From contig JAUCBJ010007531.1 in NCBI GenBank assembly GCA_032718475.1, forward strand, positions 1 through 59,778: DNA of 59,778 bases. The letters are read 5' to 3'. Below are positions 46,746-57,230 of this stretch, piece by piece. This DNA is from Nemertoderma westbladi. Its lineage: Eukaryota; Xenacoelomorpha; Nemertodermatida; Nemertodermatidae. A program made the position numbers and the translations under genes. Under the pieces are notes generated by a model that did not search any database, had not been told where the DNA came from, and worked only from the letters and a program-made list of their open reading frames with translations. Numbering within the stretch: the stretch's first letter is position 1; every line of letters begins with the position of its first letter.

Positions 46746-47154
46746 ATCCCGTTCAAAACGGTCGATGCCTCGAACGCATAGTTAGTTGGTCTTAAAAATG
46801 GTCTATGTAAGGTTATAGTCAGTTGTCCATGGCAATATATTCCTACGTGTGGTTGCCAGATAAATAGATCTGTTATGACCTCGTCTTAACTTGTCCAGCA
46901 GTGCCCACTGAATCGTAATTTTCGTTCACCGAGGGTAGTTTTGATACAGGTGGTGGTTATTGTAACATCGCCAAGCTCGGTGTTTGTCTCCTGTTGTCTG
47001 CAAAATAATGGTGTTTTGTGCTGCCCTTAATGGTCTTGGGTAACAACTTGTGTGACTTTGAATGGAGTCGAACGTATATTTGAAGTCCACAGAGCTAGAG
47101 GTCAGAACTGCAGGAACGTTCTTTGAATAATTTCACTTTAATACATTTGTGCCA

Positions 47155-47534
47155 ACACCATATAATGCAGCATTCAGAAAGTTGTGTGCCGGCTTATTGT
47201 GCCGCCACAACTCCCTATCCCCAATAACTTTCTTTATCGGGATTATCAACATCTTCAAGGCCAGTTTCCATTAAGATGAGCCTCTACTACTGTACTACTA
47301 GTATCGGCATGCTGCATTGCAGCTGCATTTTTAAGAATGCTGTGCCGGCTTGTCGACAAAATTTCGCCGCCACAGCTCCCTATCACCCATGACATTTGCT
47401 AGATCACCTCCAATGTTATATAGTGTCTGGTTGGAGATGTGTGCATTGTACTTGACACAATGAACCCGGCGTAGCATTCTTGTGAATGTGCCATCCAGAG
47501 ATTTGTTGTCCTCAGCGCAGTTAGAGCCCAGCAT
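47155..47534 (-). mobile_element. Two partial LINE 3' ends in tandem
   Basis: At 47,331-47,534 the minus frame has NKSLDGTFTRMLRRVHCVK, then a deletion, then DLANVMGDRELWRR. This is the family seen at 53,680-54,460 and 7,916-8,285. A second, more diverged copy of the TGLED..DR block lies at 47,160-47,280. Confidence 0.7.
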
Positions 47535-49860
47535 GGAATCCCATGGTCAATTCCATAAGAAACTGAATTACACGGAATAAATTGATGTTTTCGGTATCAA
47601 TATCAAGGTTATCTATTACTGCATCAATTAAGCTATTACAAAGAGGTAGTGCATACTTGCTTAAATAAACTCTTGTAAATTTCACAAACGTCCGACACTT
47701 TTTTTCACAGTTTTCTTTCTATTTACACGGCCAATCAAATAGGGTTGGTTTTGTGGAAGTTATTGAAGTGCCGAACTGAAAGCCTCTGCTATTGGTTGTT
47801 GCTCTTGGCAACAGGCATGTACAGAAGCCCAGAATATGCACCTTTGTTTGACAAACGTCCGACACCTAAAATGTAACTGTAATGTGATTGGATGTAAAAC
47901 ATGATTAGATGGCTTTACCCGGCATTAAAATGTCACATACAACAATAGTTAATTCCAGCAAGTAGTAGCCAATTTGTTCCGGGGAAGGGCCAGGATCCGT
48001 AGTACATACCGTTTCGAGATTCCCACGTTTGAAGGTCTACCAAACTAATCTACTGAATCCATAGGGTAACCGGCAATGAACAACAATTTAATTATAAATC
48101 GATAAGCATGTCGAATAGTCGGTTGGTATTACCATCACTATTACTATTTGACTGTTTCGTTAGGCCAATGATTTGGCTTTCCTGATGGGTCATTGTTATA
48201 AATGTTGTCGCACTCAAGACTTAAGTAATGTTACCCCCTCCCCCCCTCCCTCCCCCATTCCTGTTATGATCCAATGTATATAATTGTATTATTACTCATT
48301 TCCCTCATTTTATAACATCATTGCTTATTATTACCGTCTCCATAACTTGCTCTTTTCCCCAAATTGGTAACATCTGCTTATTGTTTTGGAGAGAAAAATA
48401 ATAGTATGTTTTTGCTTATCAGTAATCTAGATTGAAACATTTTGAAATATTGTATGTGTTTGGTGGGTGGGGGAATGGGGGATGTTGGAATGAATGGATG
48501 ATGGGGAATGGGATAACAGGAATGGGGGTGGGGTGGGGGGGGGGGGGGGAATCGCTAAGTGCGACGGTGGGAGGGGGGTAACAGCACGGGACGATACTTC
48601 CATTGATTTATCCACATTAGTACAAATATAAGAATCTGGATAAGTATGTTATAATTGGAACGTCCGACACCATAATTCCGACACAAAACGTCCGACACCA
48701 TTTAATTTACAATCAAACTGCAAAAACTGTGCGTTAGATTGGTGATATTACAAAAGTTTGATATATATTAGTTAAACACATAGTTCCAGATAATTGTGGT
48801 TAACCATAATTTAACCATTTAGCACCACATAAAAAGTTTTCGAGAAATAAGTGATTAAAAAATGTACAGTTCGATAAACATGCCATAGTTTGAAAAGTTG
48901 TGAACGAAATTATTTTATTTTTCTACCCCCGTAAAGCAGAGATGTTGTTTAAGACAAAGCGAATATGAACCCTCGCATTAATTACCAACAAAGTACAAAT
49001 AAAAGAACCTGGATTAGTGGGCAAATCCAAACGTCCGACACCAAACGTCCGACACCAAACGTCCGACACCATTTCAATTCCAATCAAACTACAAAAACTG
49101 TATGTTAGATTTAGGATATTACAAAGGTTGGATTAATAATATGTAGCCAAATAGTTGCTGATCGCTGTGGTTAGCCAAAATTTGCAAAAGCTCACATCGG
49201 CACTGTTACACGAATGTTTTAATTTTTAGCCAAAAATTACTGTCCCAAAACTCAAACGTCCGACACCCACTTTTTAAACTCGAATTTCTAGAACTCTAGT
49301 AGTTTTCAGTGGACTCATTATGTGTTCTCATATAGAGCTTCGAATTTGGGGTAGTATAAGCATTACTCTGATTGACCTTGAATTAACGACTTCCTACAAA
49401 TAGTAAAAAACAACCGTTCACCCAGCAAGGAGGAGGGCTGTGAAACTATATCTCTGTTTCGAATTTCGTGCAATCTCAATAAGATTTGTAAAAAAATTTG
49501 TAGGATAATTTCCTTTACATAGAGCCAATAACAGTCGATTTATTTGTGGCCTTGTGAACGACACATAATAATCTCCCATATAATATGATGAATACGGATA
49601 CTAGGATTTCATTTTCGGTCGATATTTTATTAGTATTTGATGCATGGAGAATTTTTTTATATTTATCCTAATTTATAACAGTTATTTCTATATTAGCTCT
49701 ATATATGCTCTATATATTTGTGACGGCACAGTGGTCAGAGGGTTCAATGCTGGCTATAGGCTATACCTACTAACCATCTGTGCATTTATTGTCGATGTAA
49801 TAATCTTTTGCGTATACAATGTTATCAATTATATTTACATATTATTATTATGTGCCTTTC
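47535..49860. other. Gene-free DNA with AACGTCCGACACC motif cluster
   Basis: The motif (A)AACGTCCGACAC(C) occurs about eight times on the plus strand between 47,688 and 49,265, including three in tandem at 49,029-49,070. Two flanking blocks of about 100 bp (48,658-48,760 and 49,028-49,140) are diverged copies (ATTACAATCAAACT..CAAAAACTGT..TTAGAT). A G-rich tract (48,461-48,551) and a C-rich tract near 48,236-48,256 lie between. No gene is supported; the small frame at 49,644-49,883 is AT-rich and hydrophobic without a domain. Confidence 0.6.
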
Positions 49861-50116
49861 TATCCAAAATAATAAGCTTATAATATATATGTAATGGTTA
49901 AAATATAGAAATAACTTTTTTGACTGATTTTTTTTTATTATTTATTGCAAACTATTAATTGTTTGCAATAAATGAATTAAATTATAAAAATTAAAACTTT
50001 ATGTCATTATTTTATATAGTTAATTTGCAATAAATAATTAAAAAATCAGTCAAAAAAGTTATTTCTATATTTTAACCATTACATATACTGTATTATACGC
50101 TTATTATTTTGGATAG
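49861..50116. repeat. 256-bp AT-rich fold-back element
   Basis: TATCCAAAATAATAAGC, GTAATGGTTAAAATATAG and AAATAACTTTTTTGACTG at 49,861-49,936 pair with their reverse complements at 50,040-50,116. The loop has its own ATTGCAAAC/GTTTGCAAT hairpin. It is MITE-like; I could not identify a clear target duplication. It ends about 300 bp before the caspase start codon. Confidence 0.8.
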
Positions 50117-50424
50117 ATACAGCCCTCCTGTAACCTGGGTTTTTAGTTAAAAAGTGGCATTCTTCACATGGGGGGTAATAAAGTCCAAATTCAAATATTA
50201 CAGCAGATAGTCTAGTAAACTTCACATAGTTATATATTTAGGTATATATATATATAATAACAGTTGTAAACTCTGACAATTTATTTAAATTACAACATAA
50301 ATCATTTAATAACAATATATACTACAAATATATATATATCTTAATATATAATATCTTAATATTTATATCTTATATATAATATCTATATATATTTATCTAT
50401 AAACTACTAATTTATTTATATGTT
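50117..50424 (+). promoter_or_regulatory. AT-rich 5' flank of the caspase/Apaf-like locus
   Basis: About 300 bp of very AT-rich DNA with many TATATA runs between the fold-back element and ATG 50,425. Any promoter would lie here or upstream; no specific element can be defended. Confidence 0.25.
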
Positions 50425-51177
50425 ATGGCAGAATCAAATTCATATAAAATTACAGGAGATGGTAAACAATTATGTCTGATAATAAATATTACAGATTATC
50501 GCGGTACTAACTATGATGATAGAGGAAAAGGGTCTTCGCATGATGTTCAATACATTAAGGAAATATTTGGAGGCAAGTTGGGTTGCGAGATAGCAGAATA
50601 TACAGATGAGAAAGGTGAAGTGAAGAAGAACATAACAGATGCTGAGTTGATACAATTCCTAACTGATTTTCGTAATCAGAAAGAATTAAAAGACATCGAG
50701 TGTCTTTTTGTATTCCTTATGAGCCATGGAGTTGAGGATTCGCTTGTTTGTTCTAACAAAGTAACAGTTCCTATAAAAGAAATTGTGGAACTATTTTCAA
50801 CAGAATGTTTGGCACTAAGTGGTCCGATAGCACAACCTCGGATATTCTTTATAGAAGCTTGTCAATCAAATGATTATCCAGACTTCGAATTAAATTTGAC
50901 TGATCGTAAATTTGAACATACAGCTGTAGCAATCGGTTGCAGTCCAGGTGAGACGTTACCAATCTACGAAGACCAAGGGTCGACTTTCATACATTATGTT
51001 TGTAAACTAGTTAACAATATCCTAAATAAAAAAACAGCTGGGGATGATGTTAAAGTGGATTTATTACCAGTGTTGAGGAATTATAACATAGCGCATCAAG
51101 GTACTCAAGAGAGTTCAATTGTTTCGCGACCACAAGTATTTGACAACTTGTCGTTTGGGAGTTGGTCCTGGTGGTGA
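50425..51177 (+). CDS. Caspase domain (cysteine peptidase family C14), no prodomain
   Basis: 250 codons in one exon from ATG 50,425. N-terminal strand LCLIINITDYRG, S1 arginine candidate in DYRGTNYDDRG, catalytic histidine in LMSHGVED (near residue 110), catalytic cysteine in FFIEACQSND (near 150). A p10-like part (TAVAIGCSPGETLPIYEDQG..FIHYVCKLV) follows a very short linker. Caspases usually have QACRG or QACQG and SWR in the substrate pocket; here they are EACQS and PIY, so Asp specificity is doubtful. The end, ESSIVSRPQVFDNLSF, resembles normal caspase C-termini; the last residues GSWSWW are probably read-through in the wrong frame. There is no CARD or DED. Confidence 0.8.
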   Translation: MAESNSYKITGDGKQLCLIINITDYRGTNYDDRGKGSSHDVQYIKEIFGGKLGCEIAEYTDEKGEVKKNITDAELIQFLTDFRNQKELKDIECLFVFLMSHGVEDSLVCSNKVTVPIKEIVELFSTECLALSGPIAQPRIFFIEACQSNDYPDFELNLTDRKFEHTAVAIGCSPGETLPIYEDQGSTFIHYVCKLVNNILNKKTAGDDVKVDLLPVLRNYNIAHQGTQESSIVSRPQVFDNLSFGSWSWW

Positions 51178-51820
51178 AAATATCATCCTGCAGAAAATGA
51201 AAGAAATGTGTTTATTGTTAGATGAAACGAGTTCTCAATTAGTCAGCCAGTTGTTCAGTATTGAAAGCTGCAAAAATGCATTGAATAAAATTATTCACAA
51301 GCATCCCCCAAAACGATTTTTGATAATTTTGGATGATGTTTGGGATGAATTTGTAACAGAAGCTTACGATCTAAATTGCAAAATCATGCTGACAACACGT
51401 GATAAGATGTGTATTTATGCTGATTGCTCTAATGTATCTGAAATTCATGTTGCGGCTGGGTTGAGTAAACCCCAATGTTCTGAATTACTTGGAAAATGGC
51501 TCGGAGATGGAGAAATTTCCAAGATGGCGGAAGTTAAACATTTAATTTCTAAATGCCATGGCTCACCTTTAGCAGTCAATGTAGTAGGGGCCATAAAGAA
51601 ATACAATCCTCAAGTTACATGGAAAAATATTGAAGATCGTCTATGTCAATTAGATGCGAGAAAAATGTCTAAGTTGAAATATAACAATTCAATAAACTCC
51701 ACAATCGAACTCAGCATTGAATATCTGCCCGAAACACAGAGAGAACTCTATTTTCAGTTGGCTCTTTTTTCACAAGTAGGGTGTCAAGAATTTCAAAAGG
51801 AAATTGTTGCGTTTATATGA
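51119..51820 (+). CDS. Apaf-1-like NB-ARC segment lacking the P-loop
   Basis: Frame +1 relative to the caspase, open from about 51,119 without its own ATG (the first codon in the frame is TTG). It begins in the part of NB-ARC that follows the Walker A helix (GGENIILQKMKEMCLLLDET), then Walker B RFLIILDDVWDEFV, CKIMLTTRDK, the GLPL-like KCHGSPLAVNVVGA, and the start of the winged helix (SIEYLPETQRELYFQLALFS). Human Apaf-1 has the same order (LLILDDVWD, LLTTRDK, GSPLVV). The GxxGxGKS loop is absent between caspase and this segment. It ends at TGA 51,818, where Apaf-1 has the Trp of LCILWD. Confidence 0.82.
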   Translation: MFRDHKYLTTCRLGVGPGGENIILQKMKEMCLLLDETSSQLVSQLFSIESCKNALNKIIHKHPPKRFLIILDDVWDEFVTEAYDLNCKIMLTTRDKMCIYADCSNVSEIHVAAGLSKPQCSELLGKWLGDGEISKMAEVKHLISKCHGSPLAVNVVGAIKKYNPQVTWKNIEDRLCQLDARKMSKLKYNNSINSTIELSIEYLPETQRELYFQLALFSQVGCQEFQKEIVAFI

Positions 51821-52360
51821 GATTTCAATATTTTTGACACAACAATGACTTTGAATGATTTGGTTAGTAAATCTCTTCTTTCCTATAATTCCAATCTAGA
51901 ACTTTGGTTTTTACACCCATTGTTGACAGAATTTGTTATTGATAAACGAAGAGATTCAGTTGAGAATCATCGACTCTTAGTAGAAAAATATGAAATAAAT
52001 CAAATAATATCTGGAGATGAACCTCAGGAATTAGATAAATATATGATTGATTTCCTTGCTGATCATATGGCTAAAGCAAATCTCTGGGTAGAAAGACATG
52101 AACTTCTAACTGACATTATGTGGATTAAATCAAAGATTGAGTTCAGTGGACCTGCGAATCTCATAGCTGATTACGATTTGGTAGACCATAAACATTCTGA
52201 AGACCAAAAATCAGAACTGAACTATTACTGCGCCGTCATAAAATACGCTGCCAATTTAAGAGGAGAAGCGTCTTGCGATATTATTCAAGTTGGTTTCATG
52301 ACCTCCAAATCTTCGGATTTTTACAAAAAGGCACTGGAATTTGCTGTTCGAGATAAGTAA
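51821..52360 (+). CDS. Apaf-1-like winged-helix and helical domain segment
   Basis: The same frame continues after the TGA: LNDLVSKSLLSYNSNLELWF, LHPLLTEFV, then FLADHMAKANLWVERHELLT, MWIKSKIEFSGPANLIADYD and IIQVGFMTSKSSDFYKKALE. These align with Apaf-1 EFVNKSLL, LHDLQVDFL, FLAYHMASA, DWIKAKTELVGPAHLIHEF and QLGLCEPETSEVYQQAK. The frame ends at TAA 52,358. The sequence GATAA|GTAACT there is a plausible splice donor (phase 2), at the point where Apaf-1 enters its WD40 region. Confidence 0.8.
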   Translation, partial: DFNIFDTTMTLNDLVSKSLLSYNSNLELWFLHPLLTEFVIDKRRDSVENHRLLVEKYEINQIISGDEPQELDKYMIDFLADHMAKANLWVERHELLTDIMWIKSKIEFSGPANLIADYDLVDHKHSEDQKSELNYYCAVIKYAANLRGEASCDIIQVGFMTSKSSDFYKKALEFAVRDK

Positions 52361-53679
52361 CTTTTATTCAAAAATGTGGGGTGAACTCTCAGTTCACGCA
52401 ATTACATTAGGCCTATTCTTTTGAAAACATTTAAATTAATTATCATATGATCTCTTTTGCAGGTTTTCTGACCATATAATACTGTATTAACTTTATAACT
52501 CTCTCACACACAATGATAGGAGTCAGTCAACTTTGTGCAACCTTGTCGGATTCTGGAATGACTTATCCTCCCAGATAGATCATCTCTGGATCTCAAATTT
52601 ATACGAATTAGGGAACTTATGAATGAAAAAAGATATATGAACTGAAAGTTAGTTAGAAAAACAAGTGCATATCTGTCATAATCATTGCCAAAATTGTCAA
52701 TAATGTTATGGCAACATTATTACTGTGAATGCACCACATAAGTCTGTAAGTGCTAACGCGGGATTTCCTTGGTAAAGTGGCACCATAACAGTGATTTCTG
52801 AAAGTACCAATGTGCTATCTCAGTAACAGACTTTAGCAACATTTAGCAACACAAATTCTGCACCACCCGCAAGAGGGCTCAACAGTTCTAAAGTGCTAAC
52901 TTACTAAAAACACCAATAACAATAGGAATATTAGCAAAGTTAGGAGTTTGAAGTGATGGTATCTGTAAATCTTGAAAGATAATGATTAGTTGTTTTTGTG
53001 CTGAATATTTCAAGACACCACACATCATAAAATGCTAACTCGTTATTCGTTCTTTTCTTTGGGATGTGAATGGGTATTGAATTATATTATAATAGGCCTA
53101 AATTTTTAATCATTTGTTTCAAAAATATCAATATTTATTTAGTTTCAACAACGTCAAGAGAATCAAGATATTTATATTAAAATTTAAGTAACATTACAGA
53201 ACATAGTTTTTCTAATGTTTCTTATAGTGTTATGGATTGTTTGAAAATCAAGATGTTCAGAATAAATTTAAATTACATTATTTGAACGTTACAAATTGGT
53301 TGGTAACATTATTTCAACGTTTCAAATTGGTAGGTAACGGAATTGGGGAGTGGGGGGTGTACACACCAAATTTTATACTACCAAGTTTTTGCTAATTTTA
53401 TTTATAAAAATGTTCTCAAACATAAAATATATTAAATTAAAATATATTATATCGTTCTATATTTTTCGTTTTCAAAATAAATAAAGAATGTTAAAAAATG
53501 TTCTCTTTTTTAAACAATAGAACATTTCTGCATTTCCAATCGCTAATTTCTCCTTCTACCAAAGGGGGTCAGAACCTTGATGCGCATATATGACAATGAA
53601 TGCTTGTATCTATGGATGTATGTTACCACTATATAATTTCTGCTGATTGGAATTATCACATTGTCATCTATATTGTGAT
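52361..53679 (+). other. Proposed intron of the Apaf-like locus, first part
   Basis: AT-rich, no gene. Around 52,700-52,920 short blocks (GTGCTAAC, AGCAACA, GCACCA) recur loosely and resemble wording near positions 40-300 of the window. No structure was resolved. Confidence 0.4.
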
Positions 53680-54460
53680 CTATGGTTGATTAAAAAGCAA
53701 TAAATGCAAGCAATAAACGCAATAAATAGAATGATGTACCGGCTTGACGACAAAATGGCGCCGCCACAACTCCCTATCACCCATGACATTTGCTAGATCA
53801 TCCGCATCTTCAAGGCCAGTGTCCTTTAAGATGCGTCTCAAGAAAGTCATGGGCTGTCCACCATGCTTATTCGCTCCATGAGGCTGCCAAAGTACAAGAT
53901 TATGCACTGACTGGTCTAAACGGCGAAAGCAATGTCCTGCAAAGCGGAGGCGGGTTTGTTCTAGTGTCAAGCCTAGGGGAACCAATGAGACACCTCCAAT
54001 GATATATAGTGTCTGGTTGGAGATGTGGGGAATTTACTTGACACAGTCAACCCGGCGTAGCATTCTTGTGAATGTGCCATCCAGAGATTTGGTGTCCTCA
54101 GCAGTTAGAGCCCAGCATGGACTCCCATAGAGGAGTACTGGAACTACTGCTGCTCTAAATAATCGGACCTTAAGTTTCCGATTAATTCTATGTGACTTCC
54201 AAATCCTGGAAAGCCTATTCAAGGCTGCCCATGCCTTTTCCTTACGTATTCGAAGGTCTTCAACTGACCTACGGATCCATGAACCCAGGTAACAGAAGTC
54301 GTCCACATGCTCAAGCACTACTGTCAAAATTTTGGTCCTTTTATGGAGCTAATAAAAAGACCAACACTAGAAGCAGCCTGTTATAATGAGCTGAGGAGCC
54401 GTTGGACTCCCTCTAGTAATTCTGAGAGTACTCCTAAGTCATCAGCAAAAGTCTAGATGA
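53680..54460 (-). mobile_element. Non-LTR retrotransposon 3' part, reverse transcriptase remnant
   Basis: Minus strand, 5' to 3': the RT catalytic motif TFADDLGVL at about 54,450; then KRTKILTVVLEHVDDFCYLG; LRIRKEKAWAALNRLSRIWK; LLYGSPCWALTAEDTKSLDG; and, after a frame change, LRFAGHCFRRLDQ, LVLWQPHGANKHGGQP and DLANVMGDRELWRR. This is the best-preserved of three copies of one family in the window. It lies antisense in the Apaf-like intron. Stops and frame changes show it is dead. Confidence 0.85.
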
Positions 54461-54733
54461 GTTAGCTTGTTTGTTAACTATAACTTTTGTTCAACTATTA
54501 TGTTGCAAATCTTTTATACATTCTTAGCCTGTGCAAGATACAGTATATAAGTATAAGTTGTGTTACAGATACAAAGTTAACTGACACTCAGATTTTGTAA
54601 CAGAACACAGATTTGTATTCAGGTACTCAATTATTCGTAACTGGGAATGCCAATTCGTAACCAGGCGCTCAGATCCGTAACTCAAATTCATAACCGCTAC
54701 CAGTTAACTGTTTTTTATGAATTAAATAATACA

Positions 54734-55641
54734 GGCATAGAAGGCCCTTATCGGGCCTTCTATGGGATAGGTATTTTTACAGAACACAAGCGAACACCCC
54801 CAAACACACCCGAACACAATCCAAAAACTACCGAACACAATCGAACACAGTCGAAAATAGAAAGAGCACAAAAAAATAACACCGGGTACCAACTTTTAGA
54901 TAAAATTAGCCACGCGTTGCTTTTCGATAAGAAAATTTCCGAAATTATTGAATAAAATTGTCGCGAAATTAAATATTCATTTCTTATCAGGTAGGCCTAT
55001 CATTTGTTGTGTACTGCTATATTGTATATCAAAATACAGTATGTAGGGAAGCCTACTGGGTTCCGTACCTGTCATATAATTATAGTAATAGCGGGTTAGC
55101 TACAGTAATAGGCCTGTGTGTACTGGAATAGCTTGGTCTGGGACTGATTGCTGATGATATGAATTAGGAAGTTAGGCCCGTTACCGTACGTAATGTACAG
55201 CACGTCGGTACAACATAGGTACCGGTACCGGTACCTACCTGCCTACTGCTACTGCTGTACTTGAATATAAAGAGCTGGGTCCCGGTTAGGTACCTACCGT
55301 GGCAGGTACCGGTACCGGTAGGGATCTCTGTCCCGGTGCTAACCACAGAACCACACATAACTTAGGCCTACTACTATGTTAAATTATTAGTTGTCGGCTT
55401 AGGCTAGACTTGATCTGATAAGAAATTAATATTTAATTTCGCGACAATTTTATTCAATAATTTCGGGAATTTTCTTATAGGCAAGCAACGCGTGGCTAAT
55501 TTTATCTAAAAGTTGGTACACGGTGTTATTTTTTTGTGTTCTTTCTATTTTCGACTGTATTCGTCAGTTTTTGGAGTGTGTTTGGGGGTGTTCTACTGTG
55601 TTCGCTTGTGTTCTGTAAAAAGATCTATCCTCTTCTATGCC
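54734..55641. mobile_element. 0.9-kb fold-back element in the Apaf-like intron, arms about 240-260 bp
   Basis: Left arm 54,734-54,993 (GGCATAGAAG; ACAGAACACAAGCGAACAC; AAATTAGCCACGCGTTGCTT; ATTGTCGCGAAATTAAATAT) is inverted at about 55,413-55,641. The left arm has an extra CCCTTATCGGG palindrome near its tip. The centre is about 420 bp and rich in ACCGGTACC and TAGGCCTA. No transposase; target duplication not clear. Confidence 0.82.
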
Positions 55642-55765
55642 CGTCACTATTAGCAAGAATATTATAAAATATTGGATAGCAAATTATTAGTACCGGTAGT
55701 ATAATATCCCTCTCTGTTTAGTTTATCTTATTATTTGCAGAAAATAAACTTTATTTCGATCTCAG

Positions 55766-57230
55766 TAACTCAATGAATAGAACAGGATATGAAACAGATG
55801 AAACCTTATCGATAAAGTTACTGGAGGATTACGAGACCCGGTTAACATATGGAATTCAGTTTTCTGCTGATGGAAAAAAGATTCTTGTACACGTCGATAA
55901 TAAGTTAATGATTTGTGATGCTGCCCGTGGCAAAAAGATTCTTACAGAAGATAAAATTAATATAAATCCGTCGCTATATATATATGATGCAAAATTATCG
56001 GCGGATGGAAGAAGAATATGTTACCGAACTCTAGAAGGTTATATTTATATTAGGAATGCAACTGATGGAGAATTAATATTCCCCCCTTTTGATTCCCATT
56101 CAGTAATAAAGGAGGAAGATATAATCAATATAACATCACCGATACTCACAAACAGTATAAATTTCCATCCAATTGATTCAAATATATTATGTTTCTCGTC
56201 CCACAACGGGACTATCAGTTGTATCAATACGAAGGTCCCTGACTCCCCTATAACTTGGGAGGCCCACTCTCCTATCAGCCTCCCGCTAATTCCTCCAGCT
56301 GATCCGGATCTGAACTATTATCAACTACGTAACCTCATTGTCCCCTTTCGAATTTCATTCTCACCTTCTGGTAATTATTTACTTAGTTTTTCAAATGTTC
56401 ATAAGGAGATTAAACTTTGGGATTTTATGAATTTTTTATCGTCAATACAGGTACCAATTAAAGTCTATGAGTTCAGCCAATTTTGTATAGAAGGTCTCGA
56501 TTGGGTGGCAGACGATAGAATGATTATAGTATACAAAGATAATGTTGAGTCAAAGGGGGTCGAAATAGAATGTCGGAACGTATTGGATGGGCAGCGGATG
56601 TGGGGGAGGGGATCTACCAACGAGGACTACAACCTCCACCTACAAGGAATTAAATACCTCGGAGCGGTGGATCGCGTTCTTATAATATGCGGATATCCAT
56701 TGGGGCGATCGGTTACAGCATTTTTCGACGGAAAAACCGGAAAACTAAACCACGCAATGGAAATCGGTTCAACCGAACCGGTTAAGTTGATGTCCATCCC
56801 CGCTGATCTTTCTCCATCTGGTAAGTTTATGTGTTACTGTACCGTTGGGCCCCATACTGTAACACTAAACGTTAACAGATTAGGTACAGAATCGTCCAGC
56901 GGTGGTAAACCAACTGGATACTGGAGGGTTCGAGCTGTTCTGGATACGGACCCGGTTACCATAGCAGCGGATACGTGGTACTCCCTCCATATAATGGATA
57001 TGGAAGGGAATATTAAACTGAATAAAGACGAAGAGAGTCCGATATCTTCTTTAACTGGAATAGAAAACCAACCGGTTTTCGCTTACGGGTGTGACAATGG
57101 AATTTTACGGGTTTATTATAAAAATAAATTAATTACTTTACCAACAACGTCTACTGAATGTGTAGAGGGATTAGTTTTTGTTGCTCCATCGAACTATTTA
57201 GTTAGTATAGCGGCTGGTGTGGAGTTATAA
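55766..57230 (+). CDS. Apaf-1-like WD40 region, first part
   Basis: The frame is open from about 55,743 with ATG at 55,773. The acceptor ATCTCAG before 55,766 fits the phase of the donor near 52,357; TTTGCAG before 55,741 is stronger but out of phase. Degenerate WD repeats are visible: YGIQFSADGKKILVHVDNKL, DAKLSADGRRICYRTLEGYI, ISFSPSGNYLLSF followed by EIKLWDF, then LSPSGKFMCYCTVG. Blade cores (FS.DGK.....D..L...D...GK) are typical of beta-propellers that dock partners such as cytochrome c in Apaf-1, but that ligand is not inferable here. It ends in SIAAGVEL-stop; the +1 frame continues the propeller. Confidence 0.72.
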
